Notes under the pieces: generated by a model
What the model was told of the DNA's origin: nothing
Databases searched by the model: none
The model's input: only the letters and a program-made list of their open reading frames with translations
Source of the DNA: Methylorubrum rhodesianum
Lineage (GTDB): Bacteria > Pseudomonadota > Alphaproteobacteria > Rhizobiales > Beijerinckiaceae
NCBI RefSeq assembly: GCF_014199985.1
Contig: NZ_JACHOS010000002.1
Location: 372,001 to 436,000 of the forward strand
DNA: 64,000 bases
Direction: 5' to 3'
Translations under genes and position numbers: made by a program
Part shown: positions 8,065 through 16,902 of the stretch, piece after piece
How the letters are laid out: every line of letters starts with the position of its first letter
How positions within the stretch are numbered: the first letter of the stretch is position 1

Positions 8065-9483
8065 CTATTCGGCGCTCGGCGCCAGCATGGTTTCGGGGCG
8101 AACGACACGCTCGAACTCCTCCTCCGTGACGTAGCCGAGCCGCAGCGCCTCCTCCTTCAGGGTGGTGCCGTTCTTGTGGGCGGTCTTGGCGATCTCGGCG
8201 GCCTTGTCGTAGCCGATCGAGGGCGCCAGCGCCGTCACCAGCATGAGCGAGCGGCTCATCAGGTCGCTGATCCGGTCGGTGTTGGCCTTGATGCCGACGA
8301 CGCAGTTGTCGGTGAAGCTGACCGAGGCGTCGGCGAGCAACCGCACCGATTGCAGCACCGCGTTGGCGATCACCGGCTTGAAGACATTGAGCTCGAAATG
8401 GCCTTGGCTGCCGGCAAAGCTCACCGTGGTACCGTTGCCGACGACCTGCGCGCAGACCATGGTCAGCGCCTCGCACTGGGTCGGATTGACCTTGCCCGGC
8501 ATGATCGAGGAGCCGGGCTCGTTCTCGGGAAGCGACAGTTCGCCGAGGCCCGAACGCGGGCCGGAGCCTAGCAGGCGGATGTCGTTGGCGATCTTGAACA
8601 GACCCGAGGCGAGCGCCGTGAGCGCGCCCTGGAGAAAGACGAGGGCGTCGTGGGTCGCGAGCGCCTCGAACTTGTTCTCGGCGGAGGTGAAGGGCAGGCC
8701 GGTCAACTCGGCGACCTTGGCCGCGAAGCGCTCCGCGAATTCCGGATGCGCATTGAGGCCGGTGCCGACGGCGGTGCCGCCTTGCGCCAGCGCCAGCACG
8801 CCGGGAAGCGTCGCGGCGATGCGGGCGCCGCCGAGGGCGACCTGCGCGGCGTAACCGGAGAATTCCTGACCGAGCGAGACCGGGGTGGCATCCTGCAGGT
8901 GGGTGCGGCCGATCTTGACGATGCTGTCGAACTCCTTGGCCTTGGCGTCGAGCGCCGCGTGCAGGTGGGAGAGGGCCGGCAGCAACCGTTCCTGCACCTC
9001 GCGCGCGGCCGCGATATGCATGGCGGTGGGGAAGGTGTCGTTCGAGGACTGGCCGCGGTTGCAATGATCGTTGGGATGGACCGGCGACTTGCCGCCGCGC
9101 TTTCCTCCGAGCCGCTCGTTGGCGAGGCTCGCGATCACCTCGTTGGCGTTCATGTTGGACTGCGTACCCGAACCGGTTTGCCAGACCACCAGCGGGAATT
9201 CGTCGTCGTGCTTGCCGGCGACAACCTCGGCCGCCGATTCGGCGATGGCGTCGGCGATCTTCGGATCGAGGCCGCCGAGATCCTTGTTCACCAGGGCCGC
9301 CGCCTGTTTGACGATGCCGAGCGCGTGGACGAGCGGGGCCGGCTGGTGCTCGGTGCCGATCTTGAAGTTCTGGATCGAGCGCTGCGTCTGGGCACCCCAG
9401 TAGCGGTGAGCGGGCACCTCGATCGGGCCGAAGGTGTCGGACTCGGTGCGCGTCTCGACGGCGGGGTTCTGGTGCGGCGACAT
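8065..9483 (-). CDS. fumC: Class II fumarate hydratase
   Basis: FumC hydrates fumarate to L-malate in the TCA cycle. The 472 residues match the class II length. The superfamily signature [15 protein letters not shown] is present near residue 320, carrying the catalytic Ser loop. Other family motifs are [31 protein letters not shown] and [16 protein letters not shown]. It needs no iron-sulfur cluster. It is first in an operon with DUF4169 and RHH genes, and divergent from the P450 gene. Confidence 0.97.
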   Translation of the reverse strand: MSPHQNPAVETRTESDTFGPIEVPAHRYWGAQTQRSIQNFKIGTEHQPAPLVHALGIVKQAAALVNKDLGGLDPKIADAIAESAAEVVAGKHDDEFPLVVWQTGSGTQSNMNANEVIASLANERLGGKRGGKSPVHPNDHCNRGQSSNDTFPTAMHIAAAREVQERLLPALSHLHAALDAKAKEFDSIVKIGRTHLQDATPVSLGQEFSGYAAQVALGGARIAATLPGVLALAQGGTAVGTGLNAHPEFAERFAAKVAELTGLPFTSAENKFEALATHDALVFLQGALTALASGLFKIANDIRLLGSGPRSGLGELSLPENEPGSSIMPGKVNPTQCEALTMVCAQVVGNGTTVSFAGSQGHFELNVFKPVIANAVLQSVRLLADASVSFTDNCVVGIKANTDRISDLMSRSLMLVTALAPSIGYDKAAEIAKTAHKNGTTLKEEALRLGYVTEEEFERVVRPETMLAPSAE

Positions 9484-9607
9484 CGTGGCCTCTTCGTTGG
9501 CTCGAATGCGGCCCTACTTAACGAAGCACGATGCCGAGCGCGATGCCGACCCGAAACGGGGAATGACGCATTGCACACTCCGTCACCGCCGAGGTTCTCC
9601 CGTCCTT

Positions 9608-11011
9608 ATGCTGGATATGCCGTCCCGCCCGGCCCGCACCACGGTTGCCGGACCGTTCCGTCCCAGGGTTCCGCCGCCGCTGACCCGACCGCTCGGCCTG
9701 TTCGCCTTCCTGAAAAAGGTGCGCGAGAATCCGATCGCCACCTGGATGGACGCCCATTTCGAGGAGTTCGTCGTCGCCGGCGAGACGGCGATGGGACGGG
9801 TCACCGTCGTCAGCGATCCGGCCCTGGTGCGCTATCTGCTGGTGGAACGGGCCGCGAACTACCGCAAGGACGACCTTCAGAAGCGGGTTCTGGCGCCGGG
9901 CCTCGGCAACGGCCTGCTGACCGCGGAGGGCGACGAGTGGCGCCTGCAGCGCCGCACGCTCGCACCGATCTTTTCCGCACGCCATGTGGCGGGCTTCGTC
10001 TCGCAGATGGATGCCGCCGGCGCCCGCCTCGGCCGGCGGCTGGCGCGTCGGGACGGCGCCACCGTCGACGTCGCGCTGGAGATGACCCGCGCCACCCTCG
10101 ACGTGCTGGAGCGGACGATCTTCACGCAGGGACTGCCCGGCGATCCCGACGCACTCGGGCGCGCCATCACCCGGCTACTCGAATCAATCGGACCGATCGA
10201 TCCGCTCGATGTGTTCGGCTTTCCCGCCTTCGTGCCGCGGCTCGGCCGCCTTCGCGCGCGACCGGCGCTGCGCTTCTTTGCCGAGGTGGTGGACACGCTG
10301 CTGGAGCAGCGCAAGGCGGCGCTCGCCCGCGGCGAGGCCCCCCACGATCTGATGACCCTGCTCCTGGCCGCCCAGGACCCGGAAACCGGCCGCGGCCTCT
10401 CCGACATCGAGGTGAAGGCCAACATCGTCACCTTCATCGCCGCCGGCCACGAGACCACGGCCAACGCGCTGACCTGGGCGCTCTACTGCCTGTCGCAGGA
10501 CGAGGCGGCCCGCACCCGCGTCGAGGCGGAGGCCGATGCCGCCGCGGGACCGGACGGCGCGCTGAGGCTCGACCGGCTGCCCTTCACCAAGGCGGTGATG
10601 GAGGAGACGATGCGGCTGTTCCCTCCGGTGCCGTTCCTCAGCCGACAGGCGCTGCGCGAGGACCGGCTCGGGCGCGTGAAGATCCCCCGCAACTCCACCG
10701 TCATCATCGCACCCTGGGTGATGCACCGGCACCGCAAGCTGTGGGACGAGCCGGATGCCTTCATGCCCGAACGCTTCTTCGGCAGTGCCCGGGATGCGAT
10801 CGAGCGCTTCGCCTACCTGCCGTTCGGGGCAGGCCCGCGAATCTGCATCGGTCAGAGCTTTTCCGTACAGGAGGCCACCCTGGTGCTCGCACAGGTCGCG
10901 CGGGCGGTGCGGCTCACTCTGCCTGCGGACCATCCGCCGGTCACGCCGCTCCACCGCGTGACATTGCGGCCGAAGGACGGGCTGCGGATGGTGGCGCAGC
11001 GCCGCACCTGA
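9608..11011 (+). CDS. Cytochrome P450
   Basis: About 467 residues from ATG 9608; ATG 9617 is an equally good start, and the longer upstream frame overlaps the fumC start region and is not family-like. The I-helix motif AAGHETTANALTW, the K-helix EETMR and the heme-binding loop FGAGPRICIG (ligand Cys near residue 413) are intact. The form resembles soluble bacterial CYPs similar to fatty-acid or terpenoid hydroxylases, but no substrate can be assigned. No ferredoxin or reductase gene is adjacent, so redox partners must come from elsewhere. Confidence 0.93.
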   Translation: MLDMPSRPARTTVAGPFRPRVPPPLTRPLGLFAFLKKVRENPIATWMDAHFEEFVVAGETAMGRVTVVSDPALVRYLLVERAANYRKDDLQKRVLAPGLGNGLLTAEGDEWRLQRRTLAPIFSARHVAGFVSQMDAAGARLGRRLARRDGATVDVALEMTRATLDVLERTIFTQGLPGDPDALGRAITRLLESIGPIDPLDVFGFPAFVPRLGRLRARPALRFFAEVVDTLLEQRKAALARGEAPHDLMTLLLAAQDPETGRGLSDIEVKANIVTFIAAGHETTANALTWALYCLSQDEAARTRVEAEADAAAGPDGALRLDRLPFTKAVMEETMRLFPPVPFLSRQALREDRLGRVKIPRNSTVIIAPWVMHRHRKLWDEPDAFMPERFFGSARDAIERFAYLPFGAGPRICIGQSFSVQEATLVLAQVARAVRLTLPADHPPVTPLHRVTLRPKDGLRMVAQRRT

Positions 11012-11019
11012 CGCGCCCG

Positions 11020-11044
11020 ACCGCTCCTCCGGGTGAGGAGCGGT
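11020..11044. terminator. Bidirectional hairpin between P450 and sspB
   Basis: A perfect 10-bp stem, ACCGCTCCTC (11020-11029) with GAGGAGCGGT (11035-11044), and a 5-nt loop, placed between the convergent P450 and sspB stops. No strong U-tract on either side. Confidence 0.6.
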
Positions 11045-11057
11045 GCGCGGAATGGGA

Positions 11058-11711
11058 TCAGTTCTTCTTGCGGAAGGCGTCGAGGCTGACGACCTCGGCG
11101 GTGCCGTCGCGCTCGGTCTTCTCGGCGGCCTCGGGCTTGGCCTCGCTGCCGTCCTCGGACTTGTCGTCCGGCTTGCCGTCGGCCTTGGCCTTGCCGCCGA
11201 CCGGAAGGGCCGGGACGATCTTCGGGCCGCCCTGGACCGTCGCGAGGCCCGTGCCTTTCGGCTTGATCTCGGCAGGCTCGGAGGCCGCGCCGCGGGGACC
11301 GGCCTTGACCGGCGCGCTCGGCTGAGTCTCCTCGGCCTGCTCGCCCTCGGCACCCTCGTTAAGGTCGAACTTCAGGCCGAACTGCACGGACGGGTCGAAG
11401 AAGCCGGACAGCGCGTCGAAGGGAATCAGCAGCCGCTCCGGCACGCCGGAGAAGGACAGGCCGACCTCGAAGCTGTGCTCGGTGACGCCGAGATCCCAGA
11501 ACTGGTGCTGCAGGACGATCGTCATGTCCTGCGGGTACTTCTCGCGCAGGCGCTGCGACATGCGCACGCCCGGCGCCTCGGTGCGGAACGAGATGTAGAA
11601 GTGATGCTCGCCCGAGAGCCCCTCGCGGGCGGCATCGGTCAGCACCTTGCGCACGACGCCGCGCAGGGCGTCCTGAACCAGGAGATCGTAACGGATCAGA
11701 TCTTCGGCCAT
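11058..11711 (-). CDS. sspB: SspB-type ClpXP adaptor (alphaproteobacterial)
   Basis: SspB tethers ssrA-tagged proteins to ClpXP. The N-terminal ~120 residues form the substrate-binding domain (RYDLLVQDALRGVVRKVL, then EHHFYISFRT and FDALSGFFDPSVQFGL). A long Lys/Glu/Ala-rich flexible linker follows. The last residues VVSLDAFRKKN resemble the ClpX-binding XB peptide. It lies 60 bp downstream of the tmRNA gene on the same strand, a natural pairing of tag source and tag adaptor. Confidence 0.9.
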   Translation of the reverse strand: MAEDLIRYDLLVQDALRGVVRKVLTDAAREGLSGEHHFYISFRTEAPGVRMSQRLREKYPQDMTIVLQHQFWDLGVTEHSFEVGLSFSGVPERLLIPFDALSGFFDPSVQFGLKFDLNEGAEGEQAEETQPSAPVKAGPRGAASEPAEIKPKGTGLATVQGGPKIVPALPVGGKAKADGKPDDKSEDGSEAKPEAAEKTERDGTAEVVSLDAFRKKN

Positions 11712-11770
11712 CGGCGCTCGCTTGACCGGTCACGGCCGGGATTGGGCTGCGCCGGGTCGTGGAAATGAGT

Positions 11771-12059
11771 GGAGGTTTCTGTTGCCAGGTACCTCCGAAC
11801 CCCGCCTATGCGGTGCTACCCGCTAGGACTTTAGGTCGGTTTTTGGCACCGCTTACGCGGCGACAGCCACCGGAGCAAAGTTGTCGTTGGCAACTATTGC
11901 AAAGGCCCGATAACGGCGGAACCATGCCGAGCGAAAGCTCTACCTTTACGCCCTCGTCGATCCTATTTCGCCCCCGCCGGAACCCAGCACCTGCGGCCGT
12001 GCGGCCATCGGTCCTGGGTTCGGGTGGAGGCGCCGGGTACCGCCCCCGGGTCCGATAGG
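11771..12059 (-). ncRNA. ssrA: Circularly permuted two-piece tmRNA
   Basis: tmRNA rescues stalled ribosomes and tags the product. On the minus strand the acceptor piece comes first (about 12059-12023), with a T-arm stem CCGGG/CCCGG and the acceptor strand CGCCTCC followed by ACC. An intervening segment follows (about 12022-11976). Then comes the coding piece, starting GGGGGCG (11975-11969), which pairs with CGCCTCC, followed by the D-arm-like GGATCGACGAGGG. The reading frame GCC AAC GAC AAC ... TAA encodes ANDNFAPVAVAA. The 3' end near 11771 forms a GGAGGT/ACCTCC hairpin. Ends are approximate; this arrangement is the alphaproteobacterial one. Confidence 0.95.
11853..11891 (-). other. tmRNA proteolysis-tag reading frame
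   Basis: Twelve codons plus TAA inside ssrA encode ANDNFAPVAVAA. The resume codon is GCC at 11891-11889. The terminal VAA is the expected ClpX recognition end. Confidence 0.93.
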
Positions 12060-12186
12060 TTTATTGCGAAGAACGTTTATCGCCATAGCCGGCCTTGCGA
12101 CCGGCAAAGCGAATATAGAGAGGCCGACGGCGGTTTTGAAGAGCGATCTGCGCTCAGACCCGCTCCGCGTTGCGAGCGTGGCCGAT

Positions 12187-13014
12187 ATGCCGCCCGCCCT
12201 CGCCGACGCGCGCCCGTCGAAGCCGCCGCTCGCCACGGTCAAGGCGGGATTGGCGTGGCTCGGCCGAATGCTTCTGCTCATCGCGGTTCCGCTCGCGATT
12301 CTCGTCCTGGCGAGCGGCCTCGCCATCGCCATCGTCCGGGTTGGAGGCGATCTGCGCCTCGGCATCGACCCGCTGACCGACAGCGCCTCACGCCCGCGCC
12401 TGCCCCTCTCTGAGGTTGCCGGCCGCGCCGTCGCGATGGATGCCGTGCGGCAGGTGCTGATGGCGCTGCTCGTCGTCGCGCTGGCGGCCTGGGCCGCGGG
12501 CGGCGCTTGGCGGCAACGTCTCGGCTTGACCCGCCCCGTTGAGGCGCGGGCGTCGATGCGGCGGCTCTGGCTGCTGCTGCCGCTCTGGCCACTAATCCAT
12601 ATCGTCTGGGTGACGACCACCGCGGCGGCGCTGCAGATGAATTTCGCAAACGGGGTGCGGCTCTCGCCCTTCCTGAGCCCGCTGATGCTCGGCCTGTGGT
12701 TCGCCTTCGTCGTGGTGCTGGCGCCGATCGCCGAGGAATTGCTGCTGCGGGGCGAGACCTTCGCCCGGGCCAGCGCCTTCCTCGGGCCGGCGGCAACGAT
12801 CGTGGCGACGGCGCTCCTCTTCTGCCTCGCGCATGTCTCCCTCGATCCCGGCGCCAAGGGCGCGCTGGCCCGGCCGCTGACCCTGCTGCCGCTCGCGCTC
12901 ACGCTCGGCTGGCTGCGCTGGCGCACCGGCCGGCTCTGGCCCTGCATCCTTCTCCACGGCTGGAGCAATTTCTGCCTCATCGCCTACCAGCTCGGACCGA
13001 GCCTCCTCCGTTAG
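12187..13014 (+). CDS. CPBP family intramembrane metalloprotease
   Basis: This 275-residue multi-spanning protein has the three CAAX protease/bacteriocin-processing motifs: EELLLRG (EExxxR), FCLAHVSL (FxxxH) and a late HGWSN (HxxxN). These place the zinc-like site in the membrane. ATG 12187 is chosen because the longer frame from 12064 would run back to the edge of the tmRNA gene and gives an unconserved N-terminus; GTG 12178 is also possible. Targets are unknown. Confidence 0.85.
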   Translation: MPPALADARPSKPPLATVKAGLAWLGRMLLLIAVPLAILVLASGLAIAIVRVGGDLRLGIDPLTDSASRPRLPLSEVAGRAVAMDAVRQVLMALLVVALAAWAAGGAWRQRLGLTRPVEARASMRRLWLLLPLWPLIHIVWVTTTAAALQMNFANGVRLSPFLSPLMLGLWFAFVVVLAPIAEELLLRGETFARASAFLGPAATIVATALLFCLAHVSLDPGAKGALARPLTLLPLALTLGWLRWRTGRLWPCILLHGWSNFCLIAYQLGPSLLR

Positions 13015-13108
13015 CCGTGCCGTTGCGTAACCAAGACGTCGGGAAAGGCGGGACGGCGAGGGCACCCGACTCGACATCGGCCGGGGCGCCCGCCAGATCT
13101 GAGGGGTC

Positions 13109-13903
13109 ATGCGCGCCTATCACGATCTGCTCACCCGCATCCTCTCCGAGGGCGTCCGCAAGGAGGACCGCACCGGCACGGGCACGCTCTCGGTGTTCGG
13201 CCACCAGATGCGGTTCGATCTCGCGGAAGGCTTTCCTCTGGTGACGACGAAGCAGCTCCACCTGCGCTCGATCGTCCATGAATTGCTGTGGTTTCTGAAG
13301 GGCGACACCAACATCGCCTATCTGAAGGAGAACGGCGTCACGATCTGGGACGAGTGGGCCGACGCGGAAGGCGATCTCGGCCCCGTCTACGGCAAGCAAT
13401 GGCGCAGCTGGGCCAAGCCGGACGGCGGCACGGTCGATCAGATCGCCTGGGTTCTCGACGAGATCGCCCGCAACCCGGATTCGCGCCGCCTGATCGTCTC
13501 GGCCTGGAATCCGGCCGACCTCGACCGGATGGCCCTCGCTCCCTGCCACTGCCTGTTCCAGTTCTACGTGGCCGAGGGACGCCTCTCCTGCCAGCTCTAT
13601 CAGCGCTCGGCCGATGCCTTCCTCGGCGTGCCTTTCAACATCGCGAGCTACGGCCTGCTGACGGCGATGATCGCGCAGGTGACGGGGCTGCGGGCCGGCG
13701 ACTTCGTCCATACCTTCGGCGATGCGCATCTCTACGCCAACCACCTGGAGCAGACCCGCCTCCAACTCACGCGCGAACCGAAGGCCCTGCCCCGGCTGCG
13801 CCTGAACCCGGAAGTGCGCTCGCTGTTCGATTTCCGCTTCGAGGACATCGTGATCGAAGGCTACGAACCGCATCCCGCGATTAGGGCGCCGGTGGCCGTC
13901 TGA
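13109..13903 (+). CDS. thyA: Thymidylate synthase
   Basis: ThyA methylates dUMP to dTMP using methylenetetrahydrofolate. Its 264 residues equal the E. coli enzyme in length and keep the catalytic Cys at residue 146 ([11 protein letters not shown]). [18 protein letters not shown] and the dUMP-binding [17 protein letters not shown] are also present. The stop overlaps the folA start (TGATG), so the two enzymes are translationally coupled: ThyA oxidises the folate cofactor and FolA regenerates it. Confidence 0.98.
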   Translation: MRAYHDLLTRILSEGVRKEDRTGTGTLSVFGHQMRFDLAEGFPLVTTKQLHLRSIVHELLWFLKGDTNIAYLKENGVTIWDEWADAEGDLGPVYGKQWRSWAKPDGGTVDQIAWVLDEIARNPDSRRLIVSAWNPADLDRMALAPCHCLFQFYVAEGRLSCQLYQRSADAFLGVPFNIASYGLLTAMIAQVTGLRAGDFVHTFGDAHLYANHLEQTRLQLTREPKALPRLRLNPEVRSLFDFRFEDIVIEGYEPHPAIRAPVAV

Positions 13904-14403
13904 TGGGCAGGCCTTACATCTCCCTCGTCGTCGCCATCGCCCGCAACGGCGTGATCGGCCGCGACAACGATCTCGCGTGGCGGATCTCCAGCGACCTGAA
14001 GCGCTTCAAGGCGCTCACCATGGGCAAGCCGATCCTGATGGGTCGCAAGACCTGGGATTCGATCGGCCGTCCCCTGCCCGGCCGGCGCAGCCTCGTCCTG
14101 ACGCGCCAGCGTGGCCATGCCATCCCGGGTGCCACGGTCGTGCACGATTGGGATTCGGCTCTGGCCGCGGCCGAGAGCAACGAGTTGATGGTGGTGGGCG
14201 GCGCCGAGATCTACAGGCTCGCCCTGCCTCATGCCGACCGGCTGCACCTCACCGAGGTCGATGCGGCACCGGAGGGCGATGCGTACTTTCCCTCCTTCGA
14301 CCGGAGCGCCTTCCGCGAGACGTTCCGCGAGGCGCACGAGGCGGGTGAACGCGACGAATTCGCCTTCCAATTCGTGGATTTGGAGCGCGTCGCCGATCGT
14401 TGA
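13903..14403 (+). CDS. folA: Dihydrofolate reductase
   Basis: FolA reduces dihydrofolate with NADPH. The 166 residues show the standard motifs: ARNGVIGRDNDLAWRISSDLKRFK with the substrate-binding acid (Asp in NDLAW), MGRKTWDSIGRPLPGRRSLVLTR, and VVGGAEIYRLALPHADRLHLTEV. It starts on the last base of the thyA stop codon. A gap of 281 bp with no recognisable gene separates it from hflK. Confidence 0.97.
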   Translation: MGRPYISLVVAIARNGVIGRDNDLAWRISSDLKRFKALTMGKPILMGRKTWDSIGRPLPGRRSLVLTRQRGHAIPGATVVHDWDSALAAAESNELMVVGGAEIYRLALPHADRLHLTEVDAAPEGDAYFPSFDRSAFRETFREAHEAGERDEFAFQFVDLERVADR

Positions 14404-14684
14404 TCGCGCAGGCGGCGCTTTGGCCGCAGGGGTGCAAGGAGATTCGCGGCTCGGATAGCCGTTGCGGTTGACGCGGTGCAGGCCCACCTGCCAGCCTTGA
14501 CAGGACCGCGCGGCGCCACTCAGGTGCGCGGCGTCCTTGCGGCACCGCAAACGCGTTCTGGCGCTTGGGGAAACCGGCCTCTTCCGCCCCCTGTCAGGGC
14601 GAAGGCCGGGCGGCGGATCGAGTTTTCAGGCAAGGGCCTGCCGCATCCGCGGGGGGCCGGCTTCAGCAGGAGTTCACGTCGAGA

Positions 14685-15827
14685 ATGCCTTGGAGCAATC
14701 AGAGCGGCGGCGGAGGTGGCCCCTGGGGCCGTCCCGGCGGCGGCAATGGCGGCGGCCCCTGGGGTGGCGGGGGCGGCGGCAAGACGCCCCCCGATCTCGA
14801 GGATCTGCTCCGGCGCGGCCAGGATCGACTCCGCGGCGTGATGCCGGGCGGGGGCTTCGGAGGCGGCAAGGGAATCCTCGTGGCGGCAGGCCTCGTGCTC
14901 GGCGCGTGGCTTATGACCGGCTTCTACATCGTGAAGCCCAACGAGGTCGGCATCAACACGATCTTCGGGCGCTACACCGGCCAGTCCGGCGAGGGCCTGC
15001 GCTACAACTTCCCCTACCCGATCGGCGCCGTCCAGAAGCCGAACGTCGGCATCGTGAACTCGATTCCGATCGGCTACATCACCACCGGCAGCACCACGCG
15101 TCAGCGCGACGTGCCGGAAGAGAGCCTGATGCTCACCGGTGACGAGAACATCGTCGACATCGATTTCGAGGTGCAGTGGCGCGTCAATCCTCTCAAGGCC
15201 GAGGATTACGTCTTCAACCTCGCCAATCCGGAGGGAACCATCAAGGCCATCTCCGAGAGCGCGATGCGCGAGGTGATCGGCCGCCGCAACATCCAGGCGA
15301 TCCTCACCAACGAGCAATCCAGCATCGCGCAGGAGGTCAAGGAGATCGTCCAGAGCGCCCTCGACGAGTACGGCGCCGGCGTCCGCATCGAGGTCGTGCA
15401 GCTCACCAGCGTCACCCCGCCGCCGGAGGTGCGCCCCGCCTTCATCGACGTGAACGCGGCGCAGCAATACGCCCAGCAGGTCCGCAACGAAGCCGAGACC
15501 TATGCGAGCCGCGTGGTGCCCGATGCCCGAGGCAATGCGAGCAAGATCATCCAGGGCGCGGAGGCGTACCGCTCTCAGGCAACGGCCGAGGCGACCGGTC
15601 AGGCGTCCCGTTTCCGTCAAGTCTACGATTCCTACAAGGCCGCGCCCGAGGTGATCCGCGAGCGGATCTTCCTGGAAACGATGGAGAAAGTGCTCGGCTC
15701 CGTGAACAAGGTCATCATCGATCAGAACGGCGGCGTGGCCGGCGGCGCCAGCGCTGCGGGCGTGCTCCCGGTGCTGCCGCTCCTCGACGGCGGCCGGACG
15801 CAGGCGAACGGAGCGAGCAGCCGATGA
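14685..15827 (+). CDS. hflK: FtsH protease regulator HflK
   Basis: HflK and HflC form a large membrane cage around the FtsH AAA protease. The protein (380 aa from ATG 14685; AGGAG about 12 nt upstream) begins MPWSNQSGGGGGPWGRP, a glycine-rich cytoplasmic N-terminus. One membrane helix (ILVAAGLVLGAWLMTGFYIV) and a SPFH/band-7 domain follow (VKPNEVGINTIFGRY..., ending in the long EAYRSQATAEATGQASRFRQ helix). The stop overlaps the hflC start by 4 bp. Confidence 0.95.
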   Translation: MPWSNQSGGGGGPWGRPGGGNGGGPWGGGGGGKTPPDLEDLLRRGQDRLRGVMPGGGFGGGKGILVAAGLVLGAWLMTGFYIVKPNEVGINTIFGRYTGQSGEGLRYNFPYPIGAVQKPNVGIVNSIPIGYITTGSTTRQRDVPEESLMLTGDENIVDIDFEVQWRVNPLKAEDYVFNLANPEGTIKAISESAMREVIGRRNIQAILTNEQSSIAQEVKEIVQSALDEYGAGVRIEVVQLTSVTPPPEVRPAFIDVNAAQQYAQQVRNEAETYASRVVPDARGNASKIIQGAEAYRSQATAEATGQASRFRQVYDSYKAAPEVIRERIFLETMEKVLGSVNKVIIDQNGGVAGGASAAGVLPVLPLLDGGRTQANGASSR

Positions 15828-16789
15828 ACAATCCAGCCATCCGGACCGGTCTGATCCTCGTCGCCGCGGTCGTGGCGATCGGGCTCTACGCCTCCGTCTT
15901 CACCGTAGGGCAGATGCAGCAGGCCCTCGTGCTTCAGCTCGGCCGCGTGCGCGACGTGCTGAATCCGGTCGGGCAGAACAAGCCCGGCCTCTACTTCAAG
16001 GTGCCGTTCACCGACAGCGTCGTGCTGTTTGACAAGCGGGTGCTCGATCTCGACCTGCCGGTGCAGACCCTGCTCACCGCCGACCGGCAGAACCTCGAAG
16101 TGGACGCCTTCGCCCGCTACCGCATCGTCGATCCGCTGAAGTTCTATCAGTCGGTCGGGACGATCGCGCTGGCGAACCAGCGCCTGGCGAGCTTCACCAA
16201 CTCCGCCCTCCGCAACGTCCTGGCCCGCACCAGCCGCGACGCCATCGTGCGGACCGAGCGCTCCGAGTTGATGAACACGATCCAAGAGGATGTGAACCGG
16301 CAGGCCAAGGGTCTCGGCATCGAGATCGTCGATCTGCGCATGACCCGCGTCGATCTCCCCGCGAAGAACAGTCAGGCGGTCTACGACCGCATGACCTCCG
16401 AGCGGAAGAAGGAGGCGACCGATATCCGCGCCAACGGCGATCAGGCGGCGACGCTGATCCGCGCCAAGGCCGACCGCGACGTCGTCGTGATCCTGGCCGA
16501 GGCCAACCAGCAGCAGGAAGAGCTTCGCGGCCAGGGCGACGCGGACAAGAACCGCATTCTGGCGGAAGCCTTCGGGCAGGACGCGGACTTCTTCGCCTTC
16601 TACCGCTCGATGCAGGCCTACGAGCAGTCGCTGAAGGGTCAGGACACGCGACTCGTGGTGAGCCCGAACTCGGACTTCTTCCGCTACTTCAACGATCCGC
16701 AGGGCCGCCGCCCGCAGGGTGCCCGCAACGGCGCCGCCCAGCCCACGGCTGCGGGCGCCGGCGACGCGACCACCGGCGCGGTGCGCTGA
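15824..16789 (+). CDS. hflC: FtsH protease regulator HflC
   Basis: The partner of HflK (321 aa). It has an N-terminal membrane segment (RTGLILVAAVVAIGLYASVFTV) then the SPFH domain with GLYFKVPFTDSVVLFDKRVLDLD, and the coiled-coil region ERKKEATDIRANGDQAATLIRAKADRD. The C-terminus is Pro/Ala/Gly-rich. ATG 15824 overlaps the hflK TGA, indicating coupled translation for a heteromeric complex. degP follows 113 bp downstream, grouping membrane and periplasmic quality control. Confidence 0.96.
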   Translation: MNNPAIRTGLILVAAVVAIGLYASVFTVGQMQQALVLQLGRVRDVLNPVGQNKPGLYFKVPFTDSVVLFDKRVLDLDLPVQTLLTADRQNLEVDAFARYRIVDPLKFYQSVGTIALANQRLASFTNSALRNVLARTSRDAIVRTERSELMNTIQEDVNRQAKGLGIEIVDLRMTRVDLPAKNSQAVYDRMTSERKKEATDIRANGDQAATLIRAKADRDVVVILAEANQQQEELRGQGDADKNRILAEAFGQDADFFAFYRSMQAYEQSLKGQDTRLVVSPNSDFFRYFNDPQGRRPQGARNGAAQPTAAGAGDATTGAVR

Positions 16790-16816
16790 GCAGCCTGCGA
16801 CCGATCCGACCGATCC

Positions 16817-16846
16817 GGCCGGCGCCCTTGATCGAGGGTGCCGGCC
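16817..16846 (+). terminator. Hairpin after hflC
   Basis: GGCCGGCGCCCT (16817-16828) pairs with AGGGTGCCGGCC (16835-16846) over 12 positions with one G-T wobble and a 6-nt loop. No U-tract follows, so it may attenuate rather than fully stop readthrough into degP. Confidence 0.4.
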
Positions 16847-16902
16847 GCCGAACTTATAAGCCGGCCTGACACCGGGCACTCTCGGAGCTTGAGGAAACGT
16901 CC

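Noticed and set aside
8650..11325. Very long + strand frame of about 890 codons
   Set aside because: It is antisense to fumC and a shifted frame of the P450 gene; Arg/Gly/Pro-rich shadow caused by high GC.
12064..12186. 41-residue N-terminal extension of the CPBP protease
   Set aside because: It would begin 5 bp from the tmRNA gene and is not family-like; ATG 12187 gives a normal start.
14495..14523. TTGACA as a promoter before hflK
   Set aside because: The element 17 nt downstream (TCAGGT) is a poor -10.
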